Origin: Alphaproteobacteria bacterium
Lineage (GTDB): Bacteria; Pseudomonadota; Alphaproteobacteria; SHNJ01
DNA: 6,237 nucleotides
Assembly (NCBI GenBank): GCA_947456345.1
Contig: CANGQU010000043.1
Location: 1 to 6,237 of the forward strand
Direction: 5' to 3'
The notes below the pieces were generated by a model. That model was not told the origin of the DNA. It made no database searches and saw nothing but the letters and a program-made list of their open reading frames with translations. Positions 1-5,639 of this stretch are shown one piece after another. The number at the start of each line of letters is the position of its first letter. Positions within the stretch are counted from its first letter, which is position 1. The translations under genes and the position numbers were made by a program.

Positions 1-1
1 A

Positions 2-328
2 GAATCGATCCAATCAGGTACCGAGCAAAGTGTCGCCTCGATGGCAAGCGTCAGCCAGGCGATCCAAAAAGTTAGCGTGGTAACGTCGACCGTCGCAGGT
101 GCGGTCGAAGAACAAACCGCTACTACCCAGGAAATTTCGCGTAATATCCAACAAGCCTCGTTCGGTACCAAAACGGTTAGCGAAATCATCCTGACGGTGA
201 ATCAAGCCGCCGCCAACACTAATGAATCCTGTGCATTGGTGCGGCAATCATCGGACCGGATTCGCCAAACTTCGGAAACACTGAATAAAATCATGCGAGA
301 TCTGGTAACCGAGCTGCAATCGGCCTAG
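2..328 (+). CDS. Methyl-accepting chemotaxis protein, C-terminal fragment (5' end outside window)
   Basis: The last 108 codons of a chemoreceptor or MCP-like transducer; the frame is open to the left edge, so the methionine at 41 is internal and not a start. The visible part is the end of the cytoplasmic signalling coiled coil. It includes the block GAVEEQTATTQEISRN (fragment residues 33-48), which is typical of the methylation-helix side of alphaproteobacterial MCPs, then a helical tail rich in Gln, Ser and Thr ending in LVTELQSA. MCPs pass ligand signals through CheW to CheA and are modified on Glu/Gln residues by CheR and CheB. No CheR-tethering pentapeptide is visible at the C-terminus. 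The sensor domain, membrane segments and the kinase-binding hairpin tip lie outside the window, so the ligand and localisation cannot be stated. No clear terminator follows; the stop is 15 nt from the stop of the converging gapR. Confidence 0.9.
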   Translation, partial: ESIQSGTEQSVASMASVSQAIQKVSVVTSTVAGAVEEQTATTQEISRNIQQASFGTKTVSEIILTVNQAAANTNESCALVRQSSDRIRQTSETLNKIMRDLVTELQSA

Positions 329-343
329 AAAAGCGATTGTAGA

Positions 344-655
344 TTAATCCAGTCCAACCGCATGGCGATAAAGCTCCAGCAGCTCGTCCTGTTCGGCGCG
401 CTGTTCGGGATTCAATTTGCGCAAACGGATAATCATGCGCATGATTTTTGTGTCGAAACCATTGCCCTTGGCCTCGGCATAGACTTCGCGGATGTCGCCG
501 GATAAATTGGTTTTTTGCTCTTCGATGGTTTCGATGCGTTCGATGTATTGGTGCAATTCAGCGGGCGTAACGCCGCCGGCAATGCCGGGCTTGGTTTTTT
601 TATTACTGTTGGCGGCTGGCATTTCATTATCGGCTTGGGATAAAACTGCGCTCAT
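344..655 (-). CDS. gapR: GapR family nucleoid-associated protein (DUF2312)
   Basis: A 103-residue protein with the complete DUF2312/GapR core at about residues 31-100. The core has the heptad-like helix AELHQYIERIETIEEQK, then DIREVYAEAKGNGFDTKIMR and IIRLRKL, and ends in an acidic helix (EQDELLELY). In Caulobacter, GapR is an essential alphaproteobacterial protein that clamps overtwisted, AT-rich DNA ahead of replication and transcription forks and stimulates type II topoisomerases. The basic segment around K70, R73, R77, R79 and K80 fits DNA contact. The first 30 residues are polar, Lys/Asn-rich and probably disordered, and make the protein slightly longer than the roughly 90-residue Caulobacter form. 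The start is well supported: AGGAG (661-665 on the minus strand) lies 5 nt upstream of ATG 655. The gene is divergent from pyk and convergent with the MCP gene. Confidence 0.93.
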   Translation of the reverse strand: MSAVLSQADNEMPAANSNKKTKPGIAGGVTPAELHQYIERIETIEEQKTNLSGDIREVYAEAKGNGFDTKIMRMIIRLRKLNPEQRAEQDELLELYRHAVGLD

Positions 656-660
656 ACGGT

Positions 661-665
661 CTCCT
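661..665 (-). promoter_or_regulatory. Shine-Dalgarno site of gapR
   Basis: AGGAG on the minus strand, 5 nt before ATG 655. It favours this start over the internal Met12 codon. Confidence 0.75.
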
Positions 666-696
666 GTCGGTCAAAGCTTGCGAGGTGATGGTGGCT

Positions 697-709
697 ATGC
701 TACTAGCAT
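697..709. promoter_or_regulatory. 13-bp perfect palindrome between gapR and pyk (possible operator)
   Basis: ATGCTA-C-TAGCAT is a perfect 6+1+6 inverted repeat in the 93-bp divergent gap. On the minus strand its left arm reads TAGCAT (697-702), a possible -10 element. It sits 16 bp from TTGAGG (719-724), which would give a weak gapR promoter. A regulator bound here could act on either gene. A short palindrome like this can arise by chance, and no regulator is identified. Confidence 0.3.
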
Positions 710-748
710 TCGTCAAATCCTCAACTTTAAACCATCCACATCCTCATC

Positions 749-2164
749 ATGCGCCGCAATCGAAGCACCAAAATAGTTGCCACCATCGGTCCTGCCACCT
801 CGGACAAAGAAAAATTGCTGGAACTGATTACAACGGGAGTCGACATTTTCCGTTTGAATTTCAGCCATGGCGCCCACGCCGATCATCAAAAACGGTTTGA
901 GGCAATTCGCTGGGCCGAGAAAAAATCTGGCCGCCTGGTTGCTATTATGGCGGATTTACAAGGCCCAAAGCTGCGCGTGGGCACCTTTGCCAATGGGCCA
1001 ATCGAATTGAAAAACGGGCAAAAATTCCGCCTCGACATGGACAAGACTCCCGGCGACATCAAACGCGTCTGTTTGCCGCATCCGGAGATTTTTAAGGCCC
1101 TGGAAAAAGATACGGATTTGTTGCTGGATGATGGAAAAATCCGTCTGCGCGTCAAGAAATTCGGCGCCGATTTCGCCGAAACCGAAGTCATCGTCGGCGG
1201 CAAATTGTCCGAACGCAAGGGGGTCAACGTCCCCCAAGTGGCGTTGCCGATTTCGGCCTTGACCAAAAAAGATCGGGAGGATCTGCGTTTTGCCCTGGAT
1301 CTGGGCGTCGATTACATCGCGCTGTCTTTTGTACAGCGTCCTGAAGACGTCGCCGAGGCGCGGAAATTGATCGCCGGCCGCGCGGCGATTATCGTCAAAG
1401 TTGAAAAACCCCAAGCCGTCGATTGTTTGGACCGTTTGATCGAAGTCACTGATGCAGTCATGGTCGCGCGCGGCGATCTGGGTGTGGAAATGGCGACCGA
1501 AGATGTGCCGGGCATTCAAAAACGCATCGTGCGCGGCTGCCGCCGTTTGGGCAAACCGGTGATCGTCGCCACGCAAATGTTGGAATCGATGATTACCTCG
1601 CCGACCCCAACGCGGGCGGAAGCTTCGGATGTGGCCACAGCCGTATTCGATGGTGCGGATTGTGTGATGCTGTCGGCTGAAACCGCCAGCGGCCAATTCC
1701 CGATGGAAGCCGTGGCAATCATGAATCGTATTATTGAAAAGGTGGAGCGGGATCCGTTGCACCGGCAGATTATGGACGCGGAACATCCGGCGACCGAGCA
1801 AACCGAATCCGATGCGATGACCACCGCCGCCTCCAACGTTGCACATACGATTGGCGCGGCGGCCTTGGTGACTTATACCACCTCTGGCTCAACGGCATGG
1901 CGGGCGGCGCGGCAACGGCCCATGGTGCCGGTGTTGGGTTTGACCACAAGCTTGGTTACGGCACGGCGCTTGGCTTTGGGTTGGGGCATCCATCCCATCG
2001 CCGCCAAAGACGTGGACGATTTCGAGCATATGGTCGAAAGCGCCGTCAACCACGCGAAAAATTCTGGCCTAGCCAAAAAACACGACCGGATCGTGATTAC
2101 CGCCGGCGTGCCATTTGGCACTTTGGGTGCAACCAATATTTTGCGGATTGCCCGCGTCGGATAA
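749..2164 (+). CDS. pyk: Pyruvate kinase
   Basis: Full-length pyruvate kinase, 471 residues, a normal length for bacterial enzymes. It catalyses phosphoenolpyruvate + ADP to pyruvate + ATP, the last step of glycolysis, in the cytosol. The N-terminus STKIVATIGPAT opens the TIM barrel. R35, N37 and S39 in FRLNFSHG contribute to the phosphate and potassium site. DLQGPKLR (69-76) leads into the B domain, which ends near residue 168. The signature IIVKVEKPQAV carries catalytic K217 and metal ligand E219, followed by ARGDLGVE with D243. VATQMLESM and MLSAETA blocks follow. The C-terminal allosteric-type domain starts near residue 350 and includes TTSGSTAWRAA. The chosen ATG gives the standard N-terminus, but no Shine-Dalgarno is visible (the preceding bases are a CA/TC-rich run), so translation may be weakly initiated or leaderless. 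The gene is monocistronic and followed by a terminator. Confidence 0.97.
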   Translation: MRRNRSTKIVATIGPATSDKEKLLELITTGVDIFRLNFSHGAHADHQKRFEAIRWAEKKSGRLVAIMADLQGPKLRVGTFANGPIELKNGQKFRLDMDKTPGDIKRVCLPHPEIFKALEKDTDLLLDDGKIRLRVKKFGADFAETEVIVGGKLSERKGVNVPQVALPISALTKKDREDLRFALDLGVDYIALSFVQRPEDVAEARKLIAGRAAIIVKVEKPQAVDCLDRLIEVTDAVMVARGDLGVEMATEDVPGIQKRIVRGCRRLGKPVIVATQMLESMITSPTPTRAEASDVATAVFDGADCVMLSAETASGQFPMEAVAIMNRIIEKVERDPLHRQIMDAEHPATEQTESDAMTTAASNVAHTIGAAALVTYTTSGSTAWRAARQRPMVPVLGLTTSLVTARRLALGWGIHPIAAKDVDDFEHMVESAVNHAKNSGLAKKHDRIVITAGVPFGTLGATNILRIARVG

Positions 2165-2182
2165 AGCGCCGCGACCGCCAAT

Positions 2183-2210
2183 AAAAAACCCCGCCGCAGC
2201 GGGGTTTTTT
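2183..2210. terminator. Bidirectional intrinsic terminator between pyk and rpmJ
   Basis: CCCCGC (2189-2194), a 4-nt loop and GCGGGG (2199-2204) form a 6-bp GC stem. It is flanked by six A (2183-2188) and six T (2205-2210). The symmetry gives a T-tract after the stem on both strands. It lies 18 nt after the pyk stop and 13 nt after the rpmJ stop, so it can end both converging transcripts. Confidence 0.92.
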
Positions 2211-2223
2211 GTAAAACTAATAT

Positions 2224-2349
2224 TTAAGCCTGACGGGCTTTGTAACGGCGCTTTTTCTTGTTAATGACATAAACCTTGCCACGACGACGCACAACCTGAC
2301 AGTTCTTGTCGCGCGATTTAATGGTTTTCAACGAACGTACGATTTTCAT
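2224..2349 (-). CDS. rpmJ: 50S ribosomal protein L36 (zinc-free type)
   Basis: A 41-residue, very basic protein matching bacterial L36, a small protein of the large ribosomal subunit. Recognisable blocks are MKIVRSLK, the central [14 protein letters not shown] (17-30) and KARQ at the end. The classical zinc-ribbon ligands are mostly gone: aligned to Cys-form L36, only the second cysteine (C17) survives, while D14, N30 and R35 occupy the other positions. There is a three-residue insertion before C17. This is the zinc-independent form usual in alphaproteobacteria, and in other bacteria it serves under zinc limitation. The frame could extend upstream to about 2436, but ATG 2349 gives the family N-terminus and is preceded by a good ribosome site. 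The gene has its own promoter and shares the downstream terminator with pyk. Confidence 0.95.
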   Translation of the reverse strand: MKIVRSLKTIKSRDKNCQVVRRRGKVYVINKKKRRYKARQA

Positions 2350-2356
2350 AACACTA

Positions 2357-2361
2357 CCCCT
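2357..2361 (-). promoter_or_regulatory. Shine-Dalgarno site of rpmJ
   Basis: AGGGG on the minus strand, 7 nt before ATG 2349. It decides the short 41-residue start over upstream in-frame starts. Confidence 0.75.
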
Positions 2362-2388
2362 AAACTTGGCTTTAAATTTTGAGCGCCA

Positions 2389-2417
2389 TTGATAGCGCCC
2401 GGCCAAGCCAGTGTCAA
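2389..2417 (-). promoter_or_regulatory. Sigma-70-type promoter of rpmJ
   Basis: On the minus strand a perfect -35 box TTGACA (2412-2417) is followed by a 17-bp spacer and a -10 box TATCAA (2389-2394, 4 of 6 matches). Transcription would start near 2382 and leave a leader of about 33 nt containing the AGGGG site. It lies in the 111-bp gap after the methyltransferase-like gene, so rpmJ can be expressed independently of the upstream unit. Confidence 0.72.
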
Positions 2418-2460
2418 GTAAAAATGCCATGGCCAAACAAGCCGCAAAGCACTGATTTTG

Positions 2461-3579
2461 TTAGGCTTTTGTCTCGGCCTGCGGCTTGCGGCGGGCATAA
2501 AGACGCATATACCGCAGTTTGCCGGATTGCATCAATTCCACAAGCTCGGCCCAATACACCACTTCCTTTAGCACGATTTGCAAAAACTTTTTAGAAGGGC
2601 GGGCTACCAACAGGGTTTGTAAATATGCCCGCCAACCATTGACGATCTGTTCGATATAAGCATCGGTGATATCGTCCTGGGCGCGGCATTCCATATCGGG
2701 GTTGGAACGGATGGATTTTTCAAAATGGCTGGCGGTCCAAGGCACGCTTGAAATCGATTGCTGCGCCAGCCAACGGCGAACCGGTTTGGGATCGACTTCG
2801 TCCGGCATCATCAAATCGACGAGCAACATTTGGCCCCGTTCGCGCAAGCCCTGGCAGAATTGCTGTAACAACCGGGCCTTGCCACCGACGCCGACCAATA
2901 AGTCGCGGGCATAAATGCAATCCAAAGCTTCTTTGGGCATTTCTAATTCTTCTGGATTGGCAAAACGCATCGGAATTACCTGCTTTCCAGCCTTGGCTAA
3001 CAAGGCCCGACCTTGGCGAAAAATCGCCTCGTTCGCTTCCATGCCCTGAATTGCCAAAGGGAAACTTTCGGCGACCGCCATCAAAGCACCGCCCAACCCA
3101 GCATTGGCATCCATAAAATTCATGCCTTCGGTCAAGGGCGAGAAATTTTTAACTTGCTGGATGGTAAAATCGGTTCCGCCCGGACGGCAAAAACCCGGCC
3201 CCCAAATTTTTTGCACAAGCTCGATCCGCGTGGGTGTCCAAACCTGTTCCACCGAATCCATCAATTCCATTTCATCCAATTGCGGCAAATTAGCTGCATC
3301 GCCGCTTTCTGCGGCGGCGGTCGCGTTGGCGGCTTCGATCACCTCGGCGACGACTTCCGAAAATTGCTTGGCTGGAATCGCAGGATCCGGTTTGGCCGCA
3401 CGGCCGCCGATAGGCTTGGCATTCGGTGCGGCACCACCCGGCAAAGATAAGTTTTCGAAGGGGCTTGGCAAACTCTCGGGATGACGGGGCGATTGCAGAT
3501 CATCGATAACGGTTTCAGGCCCGGCTTGATTACCGCGCACCGAAAACAACCGCCGAAAGATATTTTTCAAGCTTGGCAT
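2461..3579 (-). CDS. Class I SAM-dependent methyltransferase-like protein with long disordered N-terminus
   Basis: A 372-residue protein of unknown substrate. Residues 1-100 are Pro/Ala/Gly-rich and probably disordered, with a short amphipathic basic start (LKNIFRRLF). From about residue 115 a Rossmann-type methyltransferase domain appears. WGPGFCRPGG (126-135) resembles the segment before motif I in phosphoethanolamine/UbiE-like enzymes. DANAGLGG (157-164) is a motif I variant. E181 ends the second strand as expected for the SAM ribose contact, ALDCIYARDLL fits motif II/IV and MLLVDLMMPDEV fits the strand-5 region. No signal peptide or membrane helix is seen. ATG 3579 was chosen; a TTG at 3603 in the same frame adds eight residues, and neither has a strong ribosome site. 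The gene is last in a likely three-gene unit, 62 nt after fabI. The fold assignment is fairly safe, but the substrate and catalytic competence are not. Confidence 0.75.
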   Translation of the reverse strand: MPSLKNIFRRLFSVRGNQAGPETVIDDLQSPRHPESLPSPFENLSLPGGAAPNAKPIGGRAAKPDPAIPAKQFSEVVAEVIEAANATAAAESGDAANLPQLDEMELMDSVEQVWTPTRIELVQKIWGPGFCRPGGTDFTIQQVKNFSPLTEGMNFMDANAGLGGALMAVAESFPLAIQGMEANEAIFRQGRALLAKAGKQVIPMRFANPEELEMPKEALDCIYARDLLVGVGGKARLLQQFCQGLRERGQMLLVDLMMPDEVDPKPVRRWLAQQSISSVPWTASHFEKSIRSNPDMECRAQDDITDAYIEQIVNGWRAYLQTLLVARPSKKFLQIVLKEVVYWAELVELMQSGKLRYMRLYARRKPQAETKA

Positions 3580-3641
3580 AACTTGTTTACCATAAAGCGC
3601 CAAGCACGAAAATCCCAGCTTTTACCAGAAAATACGGTAAT

Positions 3642-4427
3642 TTAAGCCATGATGTGATACCCGGCATCCACTGGAATAACAGCGCCGGTAATGGCGGCGG
3701 CGGCATCGGAGGCCAAAAAAGCCGCCACCGCGCCCACCTCCCCTATGGTCGGTAAACGATGCTGAGGCGATTTGACTAGGGCAGCCTCGCTTAGCGCCAG
3801 AAAATCGGTGATACCGCTTGCGGCCCGCGTGGCAATAGGCCCGGGGGAAATGGCGTTGACGCGGATTTGCGCAGGCCCAAGCTCGCTTGCCAATTCGCGG
3901 ACCGAGGCTTCGAGCGCCGCCTTAACCGGTCCCATCACATTGTACTGCGGCACAACTTTTTCTGCGCCGTAATAGGTCATGGTAATGATACTGCCACCAC
4001 GTATGAATTTTTTTTCAAATGCCCGGGCAAGGCGAATCAAGGAGTGGCAAGAGATATCCATCGCCTGCGCAAAGCCTGCGCGGCTAGTATCCGTCACCCT
4101 GCCATGTAAATCAGTAGCAGGAGCAAACGCCACAGAGTGAATTAAAAAATCCAATGTATCGAAATGGGTGGTAAATTCATCAGCCAGAGAAGCGGGCTGG
4201 GCGGCATCGGATAAATCACAAACCGCCAAGGCAGCAACTTGGCCTGTTTGCAAAAAAATCTGTAAAGGCGGGGCGGCAAAGCGGCGCGCCGTTTCGTTTT
4301 GGCAGGCAACCATGACCCTGGCCCCAGCGTTGATGCATGCGACAGCGCAACCAAAGGCGATCGAATGTTCGTTCGCCATGCCGATGATTAAACCGTTTTT
4401 GCCGCTTAAACTTTGGGCTGTGGACAT
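3642..4427 (-). CDS. fabI: Enoyl-[acyl-carrier-protein] reductase, FabI-like SDR
   Basis: A 261-residue short-chain dehydrogenase of the FabI type, which reduces trans-2-enoyl-ACP to acyl-ACP with NAD(P)H in the last step of each fatty-acid elongation cycle. Family marks are GLIIGMANEHSIAFG (12-26) for the nucleotide site, Q43 after strand 2, and HSVAFAP followed by DLHGRVTDTS (97-115). The active site TYYGAEKVVPQYNVMGPVK carries Y152, Y162 and K169 in the FabI spacing (Y-x9-Y-x6-K). NAISPGPIATRAASGI and a C-terminal VDAGYHIMA follow. The length is normal. Deviations from the usual consensus (Pro167 before the catalytic lysine, SPGPIATR in place of the common AGPIxTL) suggest a paralogue or a divergent lineage. 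ATG 4427 gives the expected N-terminus; a TTG at 4463 would add 12 atypical residues. The ribosome site is weak. It lies 41 nt after the upstream unknown gene. Confidence 0.88.
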   Translation of the reverse strand: MSTAQSLSGKNGLIIGMANEHSIAFGCAVACINAGARVMVACQNETARRFAAPPLQIFLQTGQVAALAVCDLSDAAQPASLADEFTTHFDTLDFLIHSVAFAPATDLHGRVTDTSRAGFAQAMDISCHSLIRLARAFEKKFIRGGSIITMTYYGAEKVVPQYNVMGPVKAALEASVRELASELGPAQIRVNAISPGPIATRAASGITDFLALSEAALVKSPQHRLPTIGEVGAVAAFLASDAAAAITGAVIPVDAGYHIMA

Positions 4428-4468
4428 AACCCAGAGGTTACCACGTCCGCCATTGTCAACCAAGGGGT

Positions 4469-5452
4469 TTAGCTGCCGATCCTCAAAGTTGCGGCCGCGC
4501 CATCAGCCCGCCCCGAGGCGGCATGAATTTGCAGCCCCGGACTTTCCCGCCAGCGCAATTGCATTGTACCCGCTTCGATCAAAACATTTAAAATATCGTG
4601 TCCGGCGTCCATTTCTGCCCAAAGCTCGCGCACTAAAAATTTTGCCAGGATCACCGATTCGGTTTTATGCCCGGCGGTGGTGCGGAATTTAATCGGTGCA
4701 ACCGGTCCGCGCCAGGCATCGGATACCAGGCTGAGTCTGCCATTCACCGCCATCAAAAACACCACTGCATCCGGTTGCTTTTGCATATCGAGTGGCAGCA
4801 AGATGCGGCCAAGAGCGAAATCCCCCTCGATCCGGTGCAGCGACCAATTGGCCAGTTTTAATGCTTCTTTGGTGGTTTCCAGCTTGCGCCGGGCGGTTAT
4901 GCCTGCCAGCATTTGCTGCGCCCGCGCCACAGAAATTTCCGCCGGTAACGATCCGCCCAATTGTTGTTGGCTGCGGCCGTAATCGGCGATTACCTTGTGC
5001 AGCTTCATAATAATTTCCGCCTTGTCGCCGCTGTAGCCGCGTTTGGATTGCGCCGCTTCAAAATTATGATTGCTGGCGCGGTCCAATAAATCCTCCACCT
5101 CGCAAATAAAAACTTGGTGGTTGGCGTTCAACAACAGCTTTCGATATTTATCGTTCGCCTTGCCGTTTTGGCTGATGCGCTTGTGCACGGCCATGATCGC
5201 CTGGTGGGACAAGAAAAACGGCACATCGCGGTATTCATAAAGCCGCGCTAATTGGATCGCATCCAAAAGCTCGTCCTTGGCCCGCTCGTAACGAAGCGAG
5301 GTGACATCAAAACGGCCCAATTTAATCCGCGCGGCCCCATTGGCCGTGGCCATGCCCGCCTGTAATAAACGCCGGCTTTGCGAGAGGATCAGGGCCGCAT
5401 GATCCGTGATCGCCAAAGTTTCATCCTTGATCTGCCATAGGGCGTTTGCCAT
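4469..5452 (-). CDS. Hypothetical protein, 327 residues, unrecognised
   Basis: I do not recognise this family. The protein is soluble-looking, with no signal peptide or transmembrane segment. Residues 1-205 appear mainly helical, with charged amphipathic stretches (RYERAKDELLDAIQLARLYEY, DKYRKLLLNANHQVFICEVEDLLDRAS, RRKLETTKEALKLANWSLHRIE). From about residue 210 the pattern turns to strand-rich segments such as GRILLPLDMQ and AVVFLMAVNGRLSLVSDAW, then a helix (VILAKFLVRELWAEMD) and a final strand-rich tail. A helical N-terminal part plus a small alpha/beta C-terminal domain is my inference. There is one cysteine and no obvious metal or nucleotide motif. GGAG (5461-5464, minus strand) 8 nt before ATG 5452 supports the start. 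It is the first gene of the probable unit with fabI and the methyltransferase-like gene, and is read from the AT-rich divergent region. Confidence 0.82.
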   Translation of the reverse strand: MANALWQIKDETLAITDHAALILSQSRRLLQAGMATANGAARIKLGRFDVTSLRYERAKDELLDAIQLARLYEYRDVPFFLSHQAIMAVHKRISQNGKANDKYRKLLLNANHQVFICEVEDLLDRASNHNFEAAQSKRGYSGDKAEIIMKLHKVIADYGRSQQQLGGSLPAEISVARAQQMLAGITARRKLETTKEALKLANWSLHRIEGDFALGRILLPLDMQKQPDAVVFLMAVNGRLSLVSDAWRGPVAPIKFRTTAGHKTESVILAKFLVRELWAEMDAGHDILNVLIEAGTMQLRWRESPGLQIHAASGRADGAAATLRIGS

Positions 5453-5460
5453 TCCGGTTA

Positions 5461-5464
5461 CTCC
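5461..5464 (-). promoter_or_regulatory. Shine-Dalgarno site of the 327-residue hypothetical gene
   Basis: GGAG on the minus strand, 8 nt before ATG 5452, the clearest ribosome site among the three genes of this unit. Confidence 0.65.
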
Positions 5465-5508
5465 ATCGCTGTTTTAATAGCTTATTTTCGTTAACTATTA
5501 TCACTTTG

Positions 5509-5537
5509 TTGTTATAAAAATTATTGTATCATATAAT
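5509..5537 (+). promoter_or_regulatory. Candidate sigma-70 promoter for the rightward gene
   Basis: TTGTTA (5509-5514), a 17-bp spacer and a perfect TATAAT (5532-5537) on the plus strand. Start of transcription is expected near 5544, leaving about 95 nt before ATG 5640. The -10 box lies inside the 28-bp palindrome. The region is AT-rich, so -10-like words are common; the exact box plus correct spacing is what supports it. Confidence 0.5.
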
Positions 5538-5551
5538 TTAATAGGATACAA
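5523..5551 (-). promoter_or_regulatory. Candidate sigma-70 promoter for the leftward unit
   Basis: On the minus strand TTGTAT (5546-5551), a 17-bp spacer and TACAAT (5523-5528, 5 of 6 matches). The two boxes largely coincide with the arms of the 28-bp palindrome. It would drive the unknown gene, fabI and the methyltransferase-like gene with a leader of about 65 nt. The -35 box is weak. Confidence 0.4.
5524..5551. promoter_or_regulatory. 28-bp near-perfect palindrome, probable operator in divergent promoter region
   Basis: Arms TTGTATCATAT (5524-5534) and ATAGGATACAA (5541-5551) pair at 10 of 11 positions around a 6-bp AT centre. The outer seven bases TTGTATC/GATACAA match perfectly. The arrangement is typical of a binding site for a dimeric repressor, and it overlaps candidate promoter boxes on both strands. 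No regulator gene is seen in the window. Confidence 0.5.
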
Positions 5552-5552
5552 C

Positions 5553-5609
5553 ATGGTTTCATCATTATATTTTTGTGACAATTGCTGGTTTTTTATTTCG
5601 TACTACTGA
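5553..5609 (+). other. Possible 18-codon leader mini-ORF, aromatic-rich
   Basis: An ATG at 5553, with AGGA (5543-5546) 6 nt upstream, opens an 18-codon frame that ends in TGA at 5607-5609, 30 nt before the gene at 5640. The peptide MVSSLYFCDNCWFFISYY contains seven aromatic residues and a CxxC pair. It could be a leader peptide, but AT-rich DNA readily yields Phe and Tyr codons. The predicted transcript start near 5544 would nearly remove the ribosome site. No attenuator hairpin was recognised after it. Confidence 0.15.
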
Positions 5610-5639
5610 TTTCGCGCTTGGTTTGTAGTAGAATGAAGC

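Noticed and set aside
956..1846. Long minus-strand open frame (296 codons) across pyk
   Set aside because: Antisense to an unambiguous pyruvate kinase. Its His/Gly/Arg-rich composition is the usual shadow pattern, and it has no family resemblance.
2395..2460. Terminator for the methyltransferase-like gene
   Set aside because: A GCCATGGC palindrome followed by T residues lies here on the minus strand, but it leaves no loop, so a stable stem is not supported.
3604..3641. Possible hairpin TTACC/GGTAA between fabI and the methyltransferase-like gene
   Set aside because: Only five weak pairs with a 9-nt loop and no proper T-tract after it, so not supported as a terminator.
4454..4459. TTGACA on the minus strand upstream of fabI as a -35 box
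   Set aside because: No -10-like box at 16-18 bp, and a start there would fall at or inside the coding start.
5474..5498. TTAA pair and TTAACTAT resembling a CtrA site
   Set aside because: The two TTAA words are 13 bp apart, not the 7 expected, and the half-site has a mismatch in AT-rich DNA where TTAA is common.
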